Part shown: in pieces, positions 10,933-23,800 of the stretch
How positions within the stretch are numbered: the first letter of the stretch is position 1
How the letters are laid out: each line of letters starts with the position of its first letter
From: Pyrocephalus nanus
Taxonomy: Eukaryota > Chordata > Aves > Passeriformes > Tyrannidae
Length of the DNA stretch: 64,000 nucleotides
Reading direction: 5' to 3'
Assembly: GCA_038380795.1 (NCBI GenBank)
Contig: CM076259.1
Span: 63,321,938-63,385,937 of the forward strand
Position numbers and translations under genes: made by a program
Notes under the pieces: model-generated
The model's input: the letters and a program-made list of their open reading frames with translations, nothing else
Database searches by the model: none
What the model was told of the DNA's origin: nothing

Positions 10933-12249
10933 AATACAAGAGTTTTAAACCAGTACCATATACTGTGGCAAGGGGTGTATGAAGCTACTTTTGTGCAGGA
11001 ATGATTATTTTACGAGCTCTAACTCATGCTGAAACCATTAGGAATACTAGGAGAAGTAACAAGTTGCTAGCAAGAGCAAAGGCTTTGAAATTTGCATCTA
11101 CTGCCCCATGACTTTGTTTTTGTCTGGGATCATTTTTTTGAGTCACTGGTTTTACCACTCATGAATAATGTGACCCCCACAAACCCATGGTGAGAAATTC
11201 TTGTCATTTAATTGTTATGTCAATAATGTATAATTCAGATATCACATAGTTATATATATTTGATTTAATCTAGCTTGTGTTGAAGACATCTGTTTAAAAT
11301 AAATTACTGAGGTATGCTCAGCTACAAAATAATACTCTATCATTTTTGATAACTTTCCACATAATCCATTATTTTAGCTATTTTTGAATGGATTTCTGAT
11401 CTATATTGATTGAAAAACATGCTAGCAAAGTAGGTCAAACCCTGCTGAAATATTGTCAAGGCAAAACATAACTCCTCTTCAATTCTAACAAACTTCACAA
11501 TGTGTTCTTAACCAGATTTCGAAGAGGGGGGTTTTTTTCCATCTGAACCACAGAGGTGTCAGTGAATGCTGCATACCTGACGTGGAAGTTAGGCACCAAA
11601 TACCTAACAACAGTGCTCTGACTCTCCAGCCCAAGTATCTCATTGATGTTTTCCTTTAGTTTGGAATAAAACTGTATTTCAAAATCTGGTATTTGTATGA
11701 AACTTATCCTATCTGATACATGATGTTGAAAGAATATAATCAAGCCTGCCAATTCACCCTACAGTGAAAATATAAAGATTATTTGGGGTTCAAAACAACG
11801 GTTCATATGTTGCTGTTTTCATTACTTTTGATGTAAGCAACTGGTGTCACCTTGTAAGAAATGCCAGGGCAAAATTACAGCCCTAACTAAATGCTCCTGT
11901 TTCACTTTCAGAGAAATTCTTTTTATTTACTTCAAAAAAAATCCAGAGAAGATAGAGGAGATTGCTAATGGCAAGTTATTATTTCAATCATTTAAGGCGC
12001 ATATATTCATACCAAATTATGACCAAGTGACCTACGCAACAAATAAAGCATGTTATAGGATACTCTACTTACTGGAGATGCTCAAATAGTATCAGAGTGC
12101 TGTTTCCTTGTCAAGTGTCTGAAGTGGAGATGTGTTGCTGTACAGAGAGATTGCAAACACTTTAAAGCCAGAGAGACACTCAGCTTCCCTTAAAATAATC
12201 CTTGGCTTCAGAGGGCATTAAGACACCTGAGTACTTCTGAGAATTTACA

Positions 12250-12360
12250 CCCAAGTGACCTATCCAAAGTCACAAATCAAAGCAGAGGCAAAGCAAGGGC
12301 CTCCTAGGTCACTGTTTTGTGCCCTAAGTAGCACTCAACCTCTTGTTCAGTAACAAAACC
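12250..12360 (+). mobile_element. Possible ancient MIR SINE fragment
   Basis: The order of words CAAGTGACCTATCCAAAGTC, then CAGAGGCAAAGCAAGGGCC, then GTGCCCTAAG and CTC resembles the core-to-3' part of the mammalian-wide interspersed repeat, whose copies predate the amniote split and persist at low number in birds. Divergence is high and the match is by eye, so a chance resemblance is not excluded. Confidence 0.4.
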
Positions 12361-12799
12361 ATCTCTACTCTTAGGAGTTCAGTCCCAGCATCATGAAGGA
12401 CTTGACAAGTAAGTTGTTTGATGGGAATGAACAACTCTAAAATTAAATGCCATTGCTATGAAAGAAATAAGCAAGAAAAGAGAGCATAAGGGTAAATGTA
12501 AATTAGTTTGCAAGGCCAGTAGTCTTAGTAAAAGATCATGGGCTATTACAGTTTTCCCACCTGCTCTTTTTCAAACCTGTTAACTTCTATTGTCACACAG
12601 AAGAGAAAAGCACTGCTCTTGCTACTTGTCATAATTTTTTTCTCTCTACCTTTCCTGTCAAAAAAGAAAGAACTGTTGAAGGTAGGCTGTGTCTCATGGG
12701 TACGATTGGCCTGGTTTCAGTTGTAGGCACTTTTCTCCTTTCTGCCTTTCTCTGCTTAAGAGTTCTTATCTGGTGTTGTCTTCTCATGAATGTGCTTAC
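12361..12799. other. Unique non-coding DNA
   Basis: Nothing recognised. A T-rich hydrophobic frame at 12538-12723 reflects base composition and has no family match I know. Confidence 0.55.
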
Positions 12800-13445
12800 A
12801 TACCAATAAAATCACCTCTCAGTCTACTTTTTGAGAAGATAAACAGGTTGATCTTGTTAAGACTCCTGCTGTAAGGCACTTTCTCCAGCCCTTAAATAAT
12901 TTTTGTAGCTCCTTTCTATTACAGAGATTACTTCCTGAGGACTAACCTTCACTTCCTTACTTCAAATTTTCATCCCATCCTTATTTTCCCCTTCCTGCCA
13001 GGTTTTTTACCTGTGCTTCTGATCACAAAATCACAAAGGCAGTTTCTGCAGCAATACTTGCACATTTTCACCTTGAGGTCCTTTCCAACCTTACTGCTGT
13101 CCATGTTATGGTCCCCAATTCTGTCAGTCCATCCTGCAGTCATTGTTGCTATACACTTAATTTTGTTCTTATCTGTACCAGTGTGTCTTAAAAACTAAGG
13201 GATGTGAATTCTCCCAGCAGTTTGGTCTGCATCATCTGCCCTTTCTCCCATCAATATCATCTACAAATTTTGCCAGCAGTAGTTCTGTATTAGATCTTAG
13301 GTCATTGTCAAAATGTTGCAGAATATTTTATCTGCCATCCACCCATAGAGGAACCTTTATTCAATGACCAGGATTCATCTCCATTCAAGACTTCTTGAGA
13401 TTTTCCCTCAGGTGATCCTCTGCCCATTGATCATCATTCTATTCA
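12800..13445 (-). mobile_element. Old antisense CR1 LINE fragment (RT and downstream ORF2)
   Basis: On the minus strand the segment carries diverged CR1 ORF2. Near 13255-13350 the frame gives a VP..., ...FDNDL and AKFVDD series, equivalent to the GVPQGS, FINDL and K(F/Y)ADD motifs of CR1 reverse transcriptase; a stop interrupts it. Further along the minus strand, at 12800-12930, the sequence matches the CR1 region that in antisense reads CTCCAGNCCTTNAATNATTTTTGT. CR1 copies its RNA at a nicked genomic site. This copy is much more diverged than those at 14697 and 62931, and many stops make it inert. Ends are approximate. Confidence 0.65.
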
Positions 13446-13451
13446 TATTAC

Positions 13452-13560
13452 CATCAAATAATTTAGCTTGGAAGAGACATCTGGAGCTCATTGAATCTAG
13501 CCCCCACTCAAAGCAAGGCCAGCTTTAAAGTTAGAGCCAGCTATTGTGTAATGCTGCTCT
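13452..13560 (-). mobile_element. Antisense CR1 3'-tail fragment, older copy
   Basis: The plus-strand text AATTTAGCTTGGAAGAGACATCTGGAGCTCATTGAATCTAG-like region, read in shorter words (TTGGAAGAGACATCTGGAG, then CCCCCACTCAAAGCAAGGCC), is the reverse complement of a CR1 3' untranslated tail. Its place beyond the 5' part of the preceding fragment means it is a separate insertion, not a continuation. Confidence 0.65.
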
Positions 13561-14696
13561 TTAAAAAGTGTGTTGTGCTAAGTCAAACACATCACCAACC
13601 AAACAATGCTTCAGTGAGGATATGAACTCCAAAGTTCCTTCCATACTTATTTTTCTGTGTTTCTAATGACCTGAAAGTTGTCTGACAAAACCTATTCTCC
13701 ATCGTCTTGTGGACTGACATTTACTGTATTTCCCATGAACAGAATCTCATAGCAACAAGTAAACAGGAAACTATTTGGTGGGAAAATTTGCACTCATTTA
13801 GAAACAAAGGAGTTTTTGCTTTGCATCACTCTTCTTTTGTTTTCCTCCCTTTCCCCTGATATTTGTGATTTTTCTATCCCTTTCTCAGATCTTCCTCCCC
13901 TTGTAACTCTTAAAATTCTTACCCTTTGTATTTCATCTTCGATATCTTTGGAGACATCAGGAGTGAGCTGACATGAGTGGACTTATGTTCACAATGCACA
14001 GTCTCTACTATGCATTAGCTCTACAGCCACAGGTGTTTTACCTATATCCATATAACACATACTGGAGTATACTTCACTTTCTTTTTTTGAGAAATTACGC
14101 TTAGTTTTTTGGGGGAAGCCCATGCAGAATCATTTTTATAATTAGAGTTCAAAGAGAGTCACAAAGTGAAAAGTGATGATGAAAAAGTTTGTTCCATACA
14201 CATGGTTGCATTAATTTTGCACTCCATCCCATAAACACTGTTTTCAGACCTCAGGAGCTTTTTTGAATGTGTGTAAACTGAACTTTAGTTTAATAGACCA
14301 CGTGACAGCTACTGTTGTGACTCACAGTCAGAGAGACTCCAAAAGGACAGCAATAATGTGGGAGCCCTTCAGAGCTACACCTGTGTAAAAACTCAATACA
14401 TGGTCCTTCTTCTAGAAACAGGCTGACTTAGAATAGTAACAGTGAGCAAGGTGCCACAAAGTGGAAGACAAGGCATCAGAGAGGGAAGAGGGACACGATT
14501 CCATAGGGAAACTACCTGACATCTTTGGCTGTGCCCAGGCTATTAAATTATGTGGGACTAGGGTCTATTCTCTGGCCAGAGCAAGGGGCACAGCATCGCT
14601 CACTTCTCCTCAGCTTCCTTCTTTTCATCTGGGAACAATCTAGTCTTGTCAACACTGCCTGGTGGGCACAGAAGCAGACATTTCTGTCTTATTACC
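13561..14696. other. Unique non-coding DNA
   Basis: AT-rich sequence without recognisable gene or repeat. Frames near 14461-14640 are short and partly run into the following CR1 copy. Confidence 0.55.
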
Positions 14697-15055
14697 GAAC
14701 CACAGAATCACAGAATATGCTCAGTTGGAAGGGACCCACAAGGATCAACTCCTGGCCCTGCACAGGACCATCCCCAAGAGTCACACCATGTGCCTGAGAG
14801 TATCATTCAAATGCTTCTTGAACTCTGTCAGGCTTGGTGCTGTGACCACTTCCCTGGGAAGCCTGTTCCAGTGCCCAACTACCCTCTGGGTGAAGAAACT
14901 TTTTCTAATATCCAACCTAAACCTCCCCTGACACAACTTCTGGCCATTCCCTTGGGTCCTATCACTGGTCACCACAGAGAAGAGATCAGTGTCTGCCCCT
15001 CCTCCTCCTGAGGAAGCTGTAACTGCAATGAAGTCTCCTCCAGGCTGAATTGACC
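14697..15055 (-). mobile_element. CR1 LINE 3' end, antisense (CR1-X-like)
   Basis: 5'-truncated CR1. On the minus strand the frame at 14781-14975 encodes the typical ORF2 C-terminal end, with FRLDIRKSFFTQRVVGHWNR and LPREVV motifs, still open for about 60 codons. Downstream is the 3' untranslated tail, ending in the diagnostic ATTCTGTGATTCTGTG octamer repeat at 14698-14716. The start of the copy, near CAGCCTGGAGGAGACTTCATT (15035-15055), is typical of 5' truncation during target-primed reverse transcription. The tail closely matches those at 63860-63908 and 50001-50055. Confidence 0.9.
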
Positions 15056-15385
15056 AGGTTAACCAGCATTATATGGTCTCCCTTTAGTGGCTGACCAGCC
15101 ACGAGTTAACCCTGATCCTTATGGTCTTTATAATCTGCTTTTGGAGCTGCAAATGCCACCTGGTAACCATCCTTTTGGTCCCACAGATTTGTGATCCAGC
15201 TGAGGTGTGAACTTCTGCAGTGATCTGATTCTTCAGAAACTTTCACTCAGGAGAACGTCTGTTATGTACTGTATATAAGAGACATATTATTACCCACTAA
15301 TGGATTAATTTATACAAGTACCTATGGAACCTATACATCCTAAAGAAGGTTTATTTTGCCCTTTCCAGTTCTCTTTCTAATCTGC

Positions 15386-15399
15386 AAAAAAAAAAAAAA
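15386..15399. repeat. A14 homopolymer
   Basis: Run of 14 A followed by an ATAAATACACACACATAC low-complexity stretch. Not clearly the tail of any retroposon. Confidence 0.8.
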
Positions 15400-18300
15400 T
15401 CATAAATACACACACATACAAGCAAGAACGTGGAATCCGGTGGTTTGAATAAATCCTTTCTGCACACTCTTTTATAAAAGGTTTATTCCTTTTGCAGTCC
15501 TTCCCATCTTCTTTCATTCCAAGATGATCAGTGAGAAAAAAAATTAGAGAACTGCCTGACAGTCAAGTTATGCAATTATTAATATCATTCTCTTCAATAA
15601 TATTCTTAAATTACATTAAAAGTAATCAAAGCAAAGGATGGAGGTAGATGAATTTGGACCAGAGAGGCCAAGAAGATAACAGTTATTGATGACCATTGCC
15701 ATTCCAGCTTTCTTTCCAATCATTGTTGCAAAATTTGGTTATTTTTAAGTGCTAGATATGGACTCTGCTATTCACTTTATTTAGAGAATATAGGGAAGGT
15801 TAGGTAGATTCTCATGAGCTGTGTCTTTTGACATCAAGGTGACTCGGTTAATATCCCATACATTTCCAACAGTGTTAGTACAGAGTAGTCTGGCTCCAGC
15901 TTATGTCTTTAATTTTGCAGCAGGGTCGAAGATGTTCTTATATCCTTTTGAGTATCCATGGTAAGGACAAAAGCTTGTCATCATGGTACAGCATGAAAGT
16001 AGCTGGTAGATTCTGTATCTGGTAACAATCTGAAAAAAAAGAATAATTAGATAGCTAAAGGGGAAAAATGGTTGTTGCTCAGAAGTGGTAGGCTTTCTCC
16101 TTGTGGTTGTATAGCAGAATTTCTATTAGCACAGCATTGTGCATTTATTACCTCCGAAAGCAAGAGCAGGCAAGTTTAGACTTGAATTTCTTTCATTTTA
16201 TATAGGCCAGAGGCACAGAGTTACTGGAAGCTTTTTTTAATGCTAGGTGTGCCACAAGTTTGGGAGGCATGAGAAAGGGTGTGTTTTGGAAGCTGAGTCG
16301 GGTAAGGGCCACTGGCCAGCTTCCTTTTCACACCAAAAGTGCATCTGGCTTGTCGTTCAGACCTATGGTCAGCTCCGGATTCAAGCTGCTAATAATACGT
16401 TATTTTTCTCCTTCAGGCCTCTTTACAGCTTTAATTAAATTGCACTTGCATTCACAAAGTTTCATTTCCCAGCATGTGCAGCTTTGTCTGTTCAAATTCT
16501 TTTATGCCAATAGAAAAATTACAGATCTGCCTAAATACACTTGTTAAAGTGTGGGCCAAAAGCTCATCTCAGGCAAGTACTTGGAGTTAGTGCAACCACA
16601 GAAGTCTTCAACTCAAAGACGGTTTTCCCAACAGAAAAGACAGAAAGGACAAAAGAGTGGGGAAAGGGAACTAACATCACAATAATTTCTTTATTAGCCA
16701 AGGGTCACAAATGAAAGGAATAATAGAACATAAGTGAAAGGATTGATGGTCCATCTACTACAATACTATTCAATCTCTTTAAATTACAGTCCACTCTATA
16801 GAGCTTCTAAAAACTTCACCTCTGTAAAAATATCTCTATCACTGAAAGGAGTGATGCTGAGTTTCCACTTACATGATCATTCAAACCTTAGTCACAGAGT
16901 AAGGTGACCAAATTGTTTACCTTTGAATGCACATAGAGCATAATTAGATTGCAATGAAATTCAGGAATTGGCAACCAGAGTGTATTTGAAGTGAGTGACC
17001 TAGAAACAAATTTTGTATCCCATTACTGTGAGCCATCCAGCATGATTTACTTAGTGGGACAATTTGTGGCCCATCCTCCTTTCGGAAACTGCTAAAATCT
17101 AGTAGTTTTTTGACACTGACCTGTGAAATGTTTAGCTGATACCTTAAATGAGGAATGTGACATAAATAGAAAACTTTAATTATATGTGATTATTCTTAAC
17201 ACGTACTAAATTTTCCATAACCTCAGACTTAGGACTCAGCATTTCTGATTTCAGTAGTTTGCAGTCAGATAATATGATGTCTGTGAGCAGCAGGGATAAA
17301 TTTAGATCTGAAATGAATGACATACATTGTAATGAGGTGCAGGCAAGGTAAGGGTTCATCAGCAATGAGTTATTTGGATGGAGATGAGCTGAAGAGCAAT
17401 CCAGGAAAGATGAGGCAAAACACTGTATTTGAGAATAGATATTCCAGTCACTTTAGGAAATGACAAATAGGTGTTCTATTCCAGATAATGTGAGAAATGT
17501 CTGGTAAGCCATTTTCAAAAAATGATTGTGTAAGTGACAAGGATATGGCAGAGCTAAACATGTGGGATTAAGGAACCTGGTAGCTCCATGTTGAAGGAAG
17601 ACAGTGGCAAAAAAGATTTTTACTTTGCAGATCTGTAAGACGAGTTTAATAGAAGAAATATGCAAATATGCTTCCAGATAGGATGAACTATTTTCAAGTT
17701 TTGTTAAGTTTTCTCTGGGCCCAATAACAAAAAAGGACTACTGTGAATAAAATGGCTGGTGCTATTAAGAGAAGGAAAAGTCAGTTTGGTTCACAAGAAA
17801 CCTTTCATGTTCTTGAGTGCTGGAGAAAGTGATGAGGAGACAGTGAATTTAAAAGTCTTAAATTTTAGTAATTTTTAGAAATAGATTTCAGATTCACTTA
17901 TTTTCCCTACCTCTGTTTTGCACAATACTTAATTTTCTCATTACTCATAAATTACTTTTCTTTTGGTTTAGTGTTTGGGCATTATGCATGTATCATATTC
18001 TGTGACATTTCTAATCTGGTCAAGAGTCTACACTGTCCCTTACCAGATGAATTTGCAAATAGTATGGAGGCAATCATTATTAATAAATCTGAGCTAAAAT
18101 GTAAGATAAAAATGTTATTATTCAGAGAAACAATGATTTGATAACTCCTGGATCTGTAATGACTGCTGTCTCAGATGAGTAACAAACCTGAAAACTGAGC
18201 AGCCAACCTCCCCCTTCCTTCTATGCCAGGTAGAGTCATTAGCTGACTTTCGATACTGACACAGAAAGTGAAGAACTACCTATCCACTATCAAAAGGTTT

Positions 18301-19389
18301 TCCCTGCAAGTGCTCATGTAAAAAGCACTCTGGGTGACTATTAGATGATTCACCAGTTATCACTGTCTGAGTCACCCATCCCACTGAGTGGGTGAGGCTA
18401 TGAACTTCTTTGTCTCCTGACATGCTGTACTGCTATGACAAAATTTACTGTGTGGCACCCAGAGTTGTCACAAATCTGTTTGAGGAAGGAACATGGCAGA
18501 AGAACTGAGTAACCAAGTCCATCATAAATAGTCAGCTGTTTAAAGACAAAGACCTGGAGGTGAATTTGTGCTTTGTTGCAGTTGACTGGCCACTCACCTG
18601 CAAGGTTCAGTGCCTCTGGCACGTGTGGCTGTGGTGACAGTAGTGAGGAGCCTGGTACAGATGTGAGTCTGAGACTACCTGACATAGAGCTTCTTACAGC
18701 TAAACACAACAAATTCAAGTTTTATTCTCAAAAAAAGGAGGTTGTGCTGCCTCTCTTTATCCTTGATATGGGGGGATCTTTTGGGATATAATGCATGGGC
18801 CACAGGAGGACTACTGAGACATAAAATCAATACCAGGAACAACAGGTATTGTTGTGGCAATGGCAGGGCAGAGAAGTACTTATCAGCAAAACCAGCCTAT
18901 GCTGCTCAGGTTCCTGACCTGTGCCATTAGATATGTCAGAGTGGAGGAAAAGGTTGCTGAATAGCCTGCAGAGTCCAAGAATGGTGCAACAGTCAGGGAA
19001 CTGAGGTAGACAAGTTAGAAATACTGGAGGAACAGCAGGCTTTACTGTCTTGCTCACTTTTGGGCTGAGCCCACAAAATCTGTCACCTGTGAACTGTCAA
19101 AAAACTCCTTTCCAGAGAGGAAATGTTCTTCCTATAGATGTCAGGAAGAGCAACCCTCTTCCTCACACAAACTTTTGCAAATATATGCTGCAGAGGAACC
19201 AGAGCTGGAAACTTTTGCTTAACATCACTTTGTACTGCATTCATTGAATAAAAATGGGGAAAAAACAAAACCTACAGTGAATATCATGAGCAATGGGTGA
19301 AGAGCATCCTTTGCCTGCAGTGGTTGTCTGGGAGGGGAAGTAAGATTTTCCAGGAAGATGCAACAAGTTGGTAGTGTTTTTTTCTGGAA

Positions 19390-19500
19390 GGGGGGGGGGG
19401 GGGGGGGGGGGGAGTTGTTCTGGGGTTTTTTTGTTTGTTTGGGGTTTTTTGTTGGTTTGGTTTGGTTTTGGTTTTTTGTCCTGTTTTTGTCCAGTTTGTG
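19390..19500 (+). repeat. G23 homopolymer followed by T/G-rich tract
   Basis: Twenty-three consecutive G at 19390-19412, then about 85 bp made almost only of T and G with repeated GGGG and GGTTTGG words. The plus strand can form G-quadruplexes. The apparent open frames here (poly-Gly on one strand, poly-Pro/Lys on the other) are products of composition. Run length is prone to sequencing error. Confidence 0.85.
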
Positions 19501-20319
19501 TGGTTTCAGTTTTTTGAGGGGATGGGGCATAGTGATGGAAGTGTAGTGTTGTTTGTCAGTTTTGCTTAAAAAAGCATTTATAATTTATATCCATCTTACC
19601 AGCCATATTTTTTGCCTCTACAGGGATTTTCACAGTATGTGGCATCTTTCAACTAAACTAAGTCTTCTACCACTGAGGCTTCATCTCCTTTTCTAAACTT
19701 GGAGAACGCAACAAGATATGTAGGTTTATTTGTGTCTGTTTGTAACTATTTTGAGGGTTTCTAAGTGGTAATAATTTGAAATATTATTGCTTTTCTCCAA
19801 ATAATTTTCCTGTAATATAACAGCTAAATATATTCTTTCTCACCAATGTAAAGGAAAGGCTGCTGTTGCAAAAGTTGTCAGCCCATGGAAGAGTTCTGGG
19901 ATGATATTCCTGCCTCATAGAGCATTTTATATGCAGCCTATGTTACATTACTTTTATGAGGGACCAGGTGCGTAGGGAGAGGTAATGGCTTGTACTAACT
20001 GATTGATGTGCTAGGGAAAATGATACATTTCTAGGCACACACGTCCCTGACTTTCAGTGTGAGTAATGAGTACTAGACACAATACCAAAAGAAATAAGTG
20101 ACCAAACACAGAAGGCTGAAAGCAGGGAGTTTTAAACTTGACCCTTTTTTTGATCTTAATTCTGGAAATTTGCTGTAATTACCTGGTTGGGGTGATACTG
20201 CATGCATAGAGCCAAAAGTTGATTAATGTTAATTTCAGAGCAAACAGAGACAGGAAAGGCCAATGTGCTGCACAACTAAAAATACACTTTCACTAAGGGA
20301 CATGACATCTGTGGATTTA

Positions 20320-20420
20320 CAACCCCAAAATTATTAGTTAATAATGATTAGCTGCCCTCATATAATTAGCTTGCTTCAGCAGTGGCTGGTTATCCTTAAA
20401 GGCACCAATTGGTGTTGACT
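20320..20420. other. Candidate conserved non-coding element
   Basis: Contains TAGTTAATAATGATTAGC and ATAATTAGC within 50 bp, giving several homeodomain-type TAAT/ATTA cores, and no repeat identity. The composition resembles vertebrate developmental enhancers, but conservation cannot be seen from one genome. Confidence 0.25.
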
Positions 20421-20683
20421 TTCAGACCAGAAAAGCTAATCTAAAGCCACCTGAAAGCTCAGGTGAGCCTCATTTCCTCTTAGGACATAGGACTAGAATT
20501 GTGCAGTAAAGTAAGCGTACTTTAAAATAACCTTCATACAGATGCAAACGCTTATTTTTGTGTCAGGGAAATCCCCCCAAATTAAGTTTTATTAGAGACA
20601 TATGGATTTTTCTTCAACATGTCCCCTAGTTAATTTCATGCTTTGCTTATATCCTTTGCTCTGAGGGGTGTCACCTTATACAC

Positions 20684-20890
20684 AGAATACCACTAGACAG
20701 AGCTAAAAGCTGGGATGGACTGCTTCAGTCATCTGGTCTGACCTCCATAATCTGGGGCTTGTGATTACACTGATGTATCTTACACCGCCTTCAGATTCTT
20801 CTGTAGAGTTCCAGCACATCTCTTTTCACATGAGGGAGAACCCCCCATACCCTTCATTAAGATTCTTCCAAACCTTCATATCTCCTCAAG
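20684..20890 (-). mobile_element. Ancient antisense CR1-like 3' tail
   Basis: The words AGAGCTAAAAGCTGGGATGG, then TCATCTGGTCTGACCTCC and AATCTGGGGC follow the order of the reverse-complement tail of an old CR1 type shared by birds, turtles and crocodilians (AGCTGGAAGGGACC... AGTCTGACCTCC). Heavily diverged. The right end is uncertain, since resemblance fades after about 20760. Confidence 0.5.
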
Positions 20891-23800
20891 GTGGTATGTG
20901 TAATCAAATGAGCTACAGATTTCTTTTGGTTAAATTAAACACATGGGAGGAAAGTGTAGTCACTTGGGATGAGAGGTATCTTCTGTTACCTAAACATGAG
21001 AAGCATCTAGCCTAAGGTAGTTTTCCACAGTCCTCCTGTAGACAATGAGGAAAGGGGATTCATTCAGAAGACTCATCCAACTCATTTTAGACACCTTCCT
21101 TAGAATGAGATGAATCCCTCTCTGGAGACACCTATCAGCCTCCATGAATGGCACTTCTATTTTGGATTAGGTGGCTGAAATTAGATGAGATGACTCTCAC
21201 CATCACTGTTATCCAGAATATTAGCTCTTGAGAGTTCCTTTCTTTAGTTTCACCATATTTTTTTTTTAAATACATATACCAAAACAGAATAGAATTTATA
21301 GATGTCTCTCTAGCATTACAAAAACCTCTTAATGTTGCTTCCTTACTTCTGCATAACCTTCCCTAGCTTATACACCCAAAGACAGAAGTAGGTCCCTTAG
21401 GTACCACATTGTGTGAAGTTTATTTTCGGTTAAACACTGGCCAAGATTCCTGGATCCACGTTCCAGTATCAGTCTCACAAAATGTTGATGTGATATATAT
21501 TTTCTCCATTTATACTGATATTATATACAATACAAAACTCCACTATGGGTTAGAATATGCTTTAGAAGTACATCTGATGTAAAAATTCCTAGTGCTCTTT
21601 GAATCTAGGAATACATGAGGAACAGAAGTTTTCTTGTTCCCACTTTCAGGTAATAAATGGCTGGCTGGAAACTTGAACCAGCATCAGAATTAGAGCCCAT
21701 CCACCCTGTTGTTTTTTAATATGTTATCTTTGCTGTTGGGAAAATCTTGAGATTTTTTTTGTCCCAGTTGTAGTCAAGTGCTAAACAACAAGTATGAGAT
21801 GGCAGAGGTATGAATACCCAAGCAGATTCAGCAGGAGCAATACTCAAACATGGTAGGGAATTCAAAGAAAGTAGTAAGTAAAAAGTAGGTTTAACTAAGA
21901 AAATACTCGTAAAAGTTCATTAAACCTATTAGATCTGAGCAAATTTAATATCTGACTTTTAATGTTCATCTGCTGTTTATGTAATTTCAAATAATTTCCC
22001 TTTCCTGGTTGGGTAAGATTTATAGCAGGAGAATGAATACTAAATAGTAATTCCTCTAGCTTGGAGATTAATTCCCTTGCTTATTGTAAATACTAGATAG
22101 TGCCTATTCAGCTAGTCCCAAAACACATATGTGACACTAAAGCCTGATTTCAGTTGTAATATGAAGCAGCACTTCTAAAAATTCTTTGCAGTGTCTATAT
22201 GAAATTGGTGAAGTTGGCACATCTATTTTCATTTTGAAGCCAATGTTGTGTAGACCTCAGAGGCAAAGAAAACTCATTATAGCCTGTTCACAAATGTTTT
22301 ATTTATGCCTGCAGTGGTCTGTTTATTCACCAGCATGACAGAAAAAAAAAATCTGTGGCATTTTTTGCAAGGGTCTGAGCTGGTCTGCTGGATTAAGGAA
22401 AATAGGGCTACTTGCCCTAAGGAAGTCAAAATTTTATCCTAATCTCCATCCTCTCTGTTCCTCTAGGGAAGGAATTTGCATGTTTGCAACTGCTCCTTTC
22501 ACCGTCAGCCTCGTAGCCCTTCAGTGCACTCAGACCTGAGCTCAGTTCTCAGACACTTAGGATGTCTGGGAAATAGATGGAGAAAGGAAGCCAGTGGAGC
22601 TGGAAACTGAATAACAAGCCTCTGTCTATCAGATTGAAAGGTCTTTGCCTAGAACTGAGATCTTGCTATCTGACCCTTCTGAGCTGTGAAATTAGCTTTA
22701 GCATGCCTACTTTTGCTTCCGATTTTTTTAATACTAGTCCCAGAAAGAAGATAGCCAGTATTTTAGATTGAGAACACTAGTCTCTTTCTTTCACATCTGT
22801 TTTTGCTACTGTCGGATGTCAGCCTTTGCAGCTGAAGTCACCTGGTTAATCATTCCTGCCTGGCCAAATGCTACAAGCTTTGTTTAACCTGTGGGGGTGC
22901 AGGACATATAGCAAAAAATCAATTGTTTGAAGCACCTGTGGTGTAGATTATAGAAGTGATCCAGGCAAATTTCTATTTCTATTGTTATTTTCAAAGGTCT
23001 ATAGCTGTTTGATTTTTCAATGGGTTGTTTCCCCCAGTTTAGCATTCTCAAGTGCTGTACCCATATCCTGTGGTTTGGTTTTGGGCTTCTGGTGCAGGAT
23101 AGGCCACTGAGGTTTGCAGATCAACATCCACAGCATGACCCTGAGGCACCGGCTGGTCCACAGAGCATCAGCTTTGGTTTTCAAAATGAGTGGATAGCTG
23201 AGACTCAGATGGAAACATTCTGTCTTTCATCCCTCTCACACGCCTCTCCCTCCATTCAAGGAGGAGACTTGCTGGAGGTTTCACATCCCCTAGGATGTAG
23301 GAATGTCTTACATGACAGAGATCTCCTCGAGAGAAGTAAAGATTCAGCTGACTGAAATATTGGGGCGGTTTCCAATTATGAACTCATTCTGGCCAGATAA
23401 AATCATATTGCCAAACCACTTGCAGCTGGTTTCTGATGTTGGTCATTCTTGGACTGTCTGCAAAAACCCTTCTCCTTAGGCTACTCAGCCCTACTTAGCA
23501 AATTCCTGTTAAGAGTGGACATACGCAATGCTAGAGCTGTTGACGTCTGTGCCTAGGCCTGAAATCTCAGCACATTCGCTGGGGCATTTTCTAAAGTGCT
23601 TTATCAGACATAGAACTGGTCCTTGTGCTCCCCAGCACTCCTGGGGAGTCTGGCATGGGTCGTCACTTCTACCTTTCGCTGCCTGGGTAAGTTACCTGCA
23701 ACCACAGCCAGCTGAGTGGGACATATGTGGCTCTGTAGTTCATGTGTACATAATACAGGAATACTGTGGAGTTTTTATGGTACAGTCACTTCATTTTTCC

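Larger units (their letters stand above)
7695..12249. other. Unique AT-rich non-coding DNA
   Basis: No gene, RNA or young repeat recognised. Frames are short and without domain motifs. Local structures noted separately are two perfect hairpins at 10858-10932 and a 28-bp imperfect direct repeat shared between 8928-8955 and 10884-10911. Homopolymer runs of 9-11 A occur near 8090 and 9911. Confidence 0.6.
15056..20683. other. Unique AT-rich non-coding DNA
   Basis: No gene or young repeat recognised. Contains an A14 run at 15386-15399, a G23 run with GT-rich flank at 19390-19500, and an AT-rich block at 20320-20420 with repeated homeodomain-type cores. A stretch at 16742-16800 (GATGGTCCATCTACTACAAT) weakly resembles an old amniote repeat but is too diverged to call. 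Frames up to about 105 codons lack domain motifs. Confidence 0.55.

Noticed and set aside
16742..16800. Old amniote repeat similarity (GATGGTCCATCTACTACAAT)
   Set aside because: Only about 20 bp match from memory; too weak to call without a profile search.
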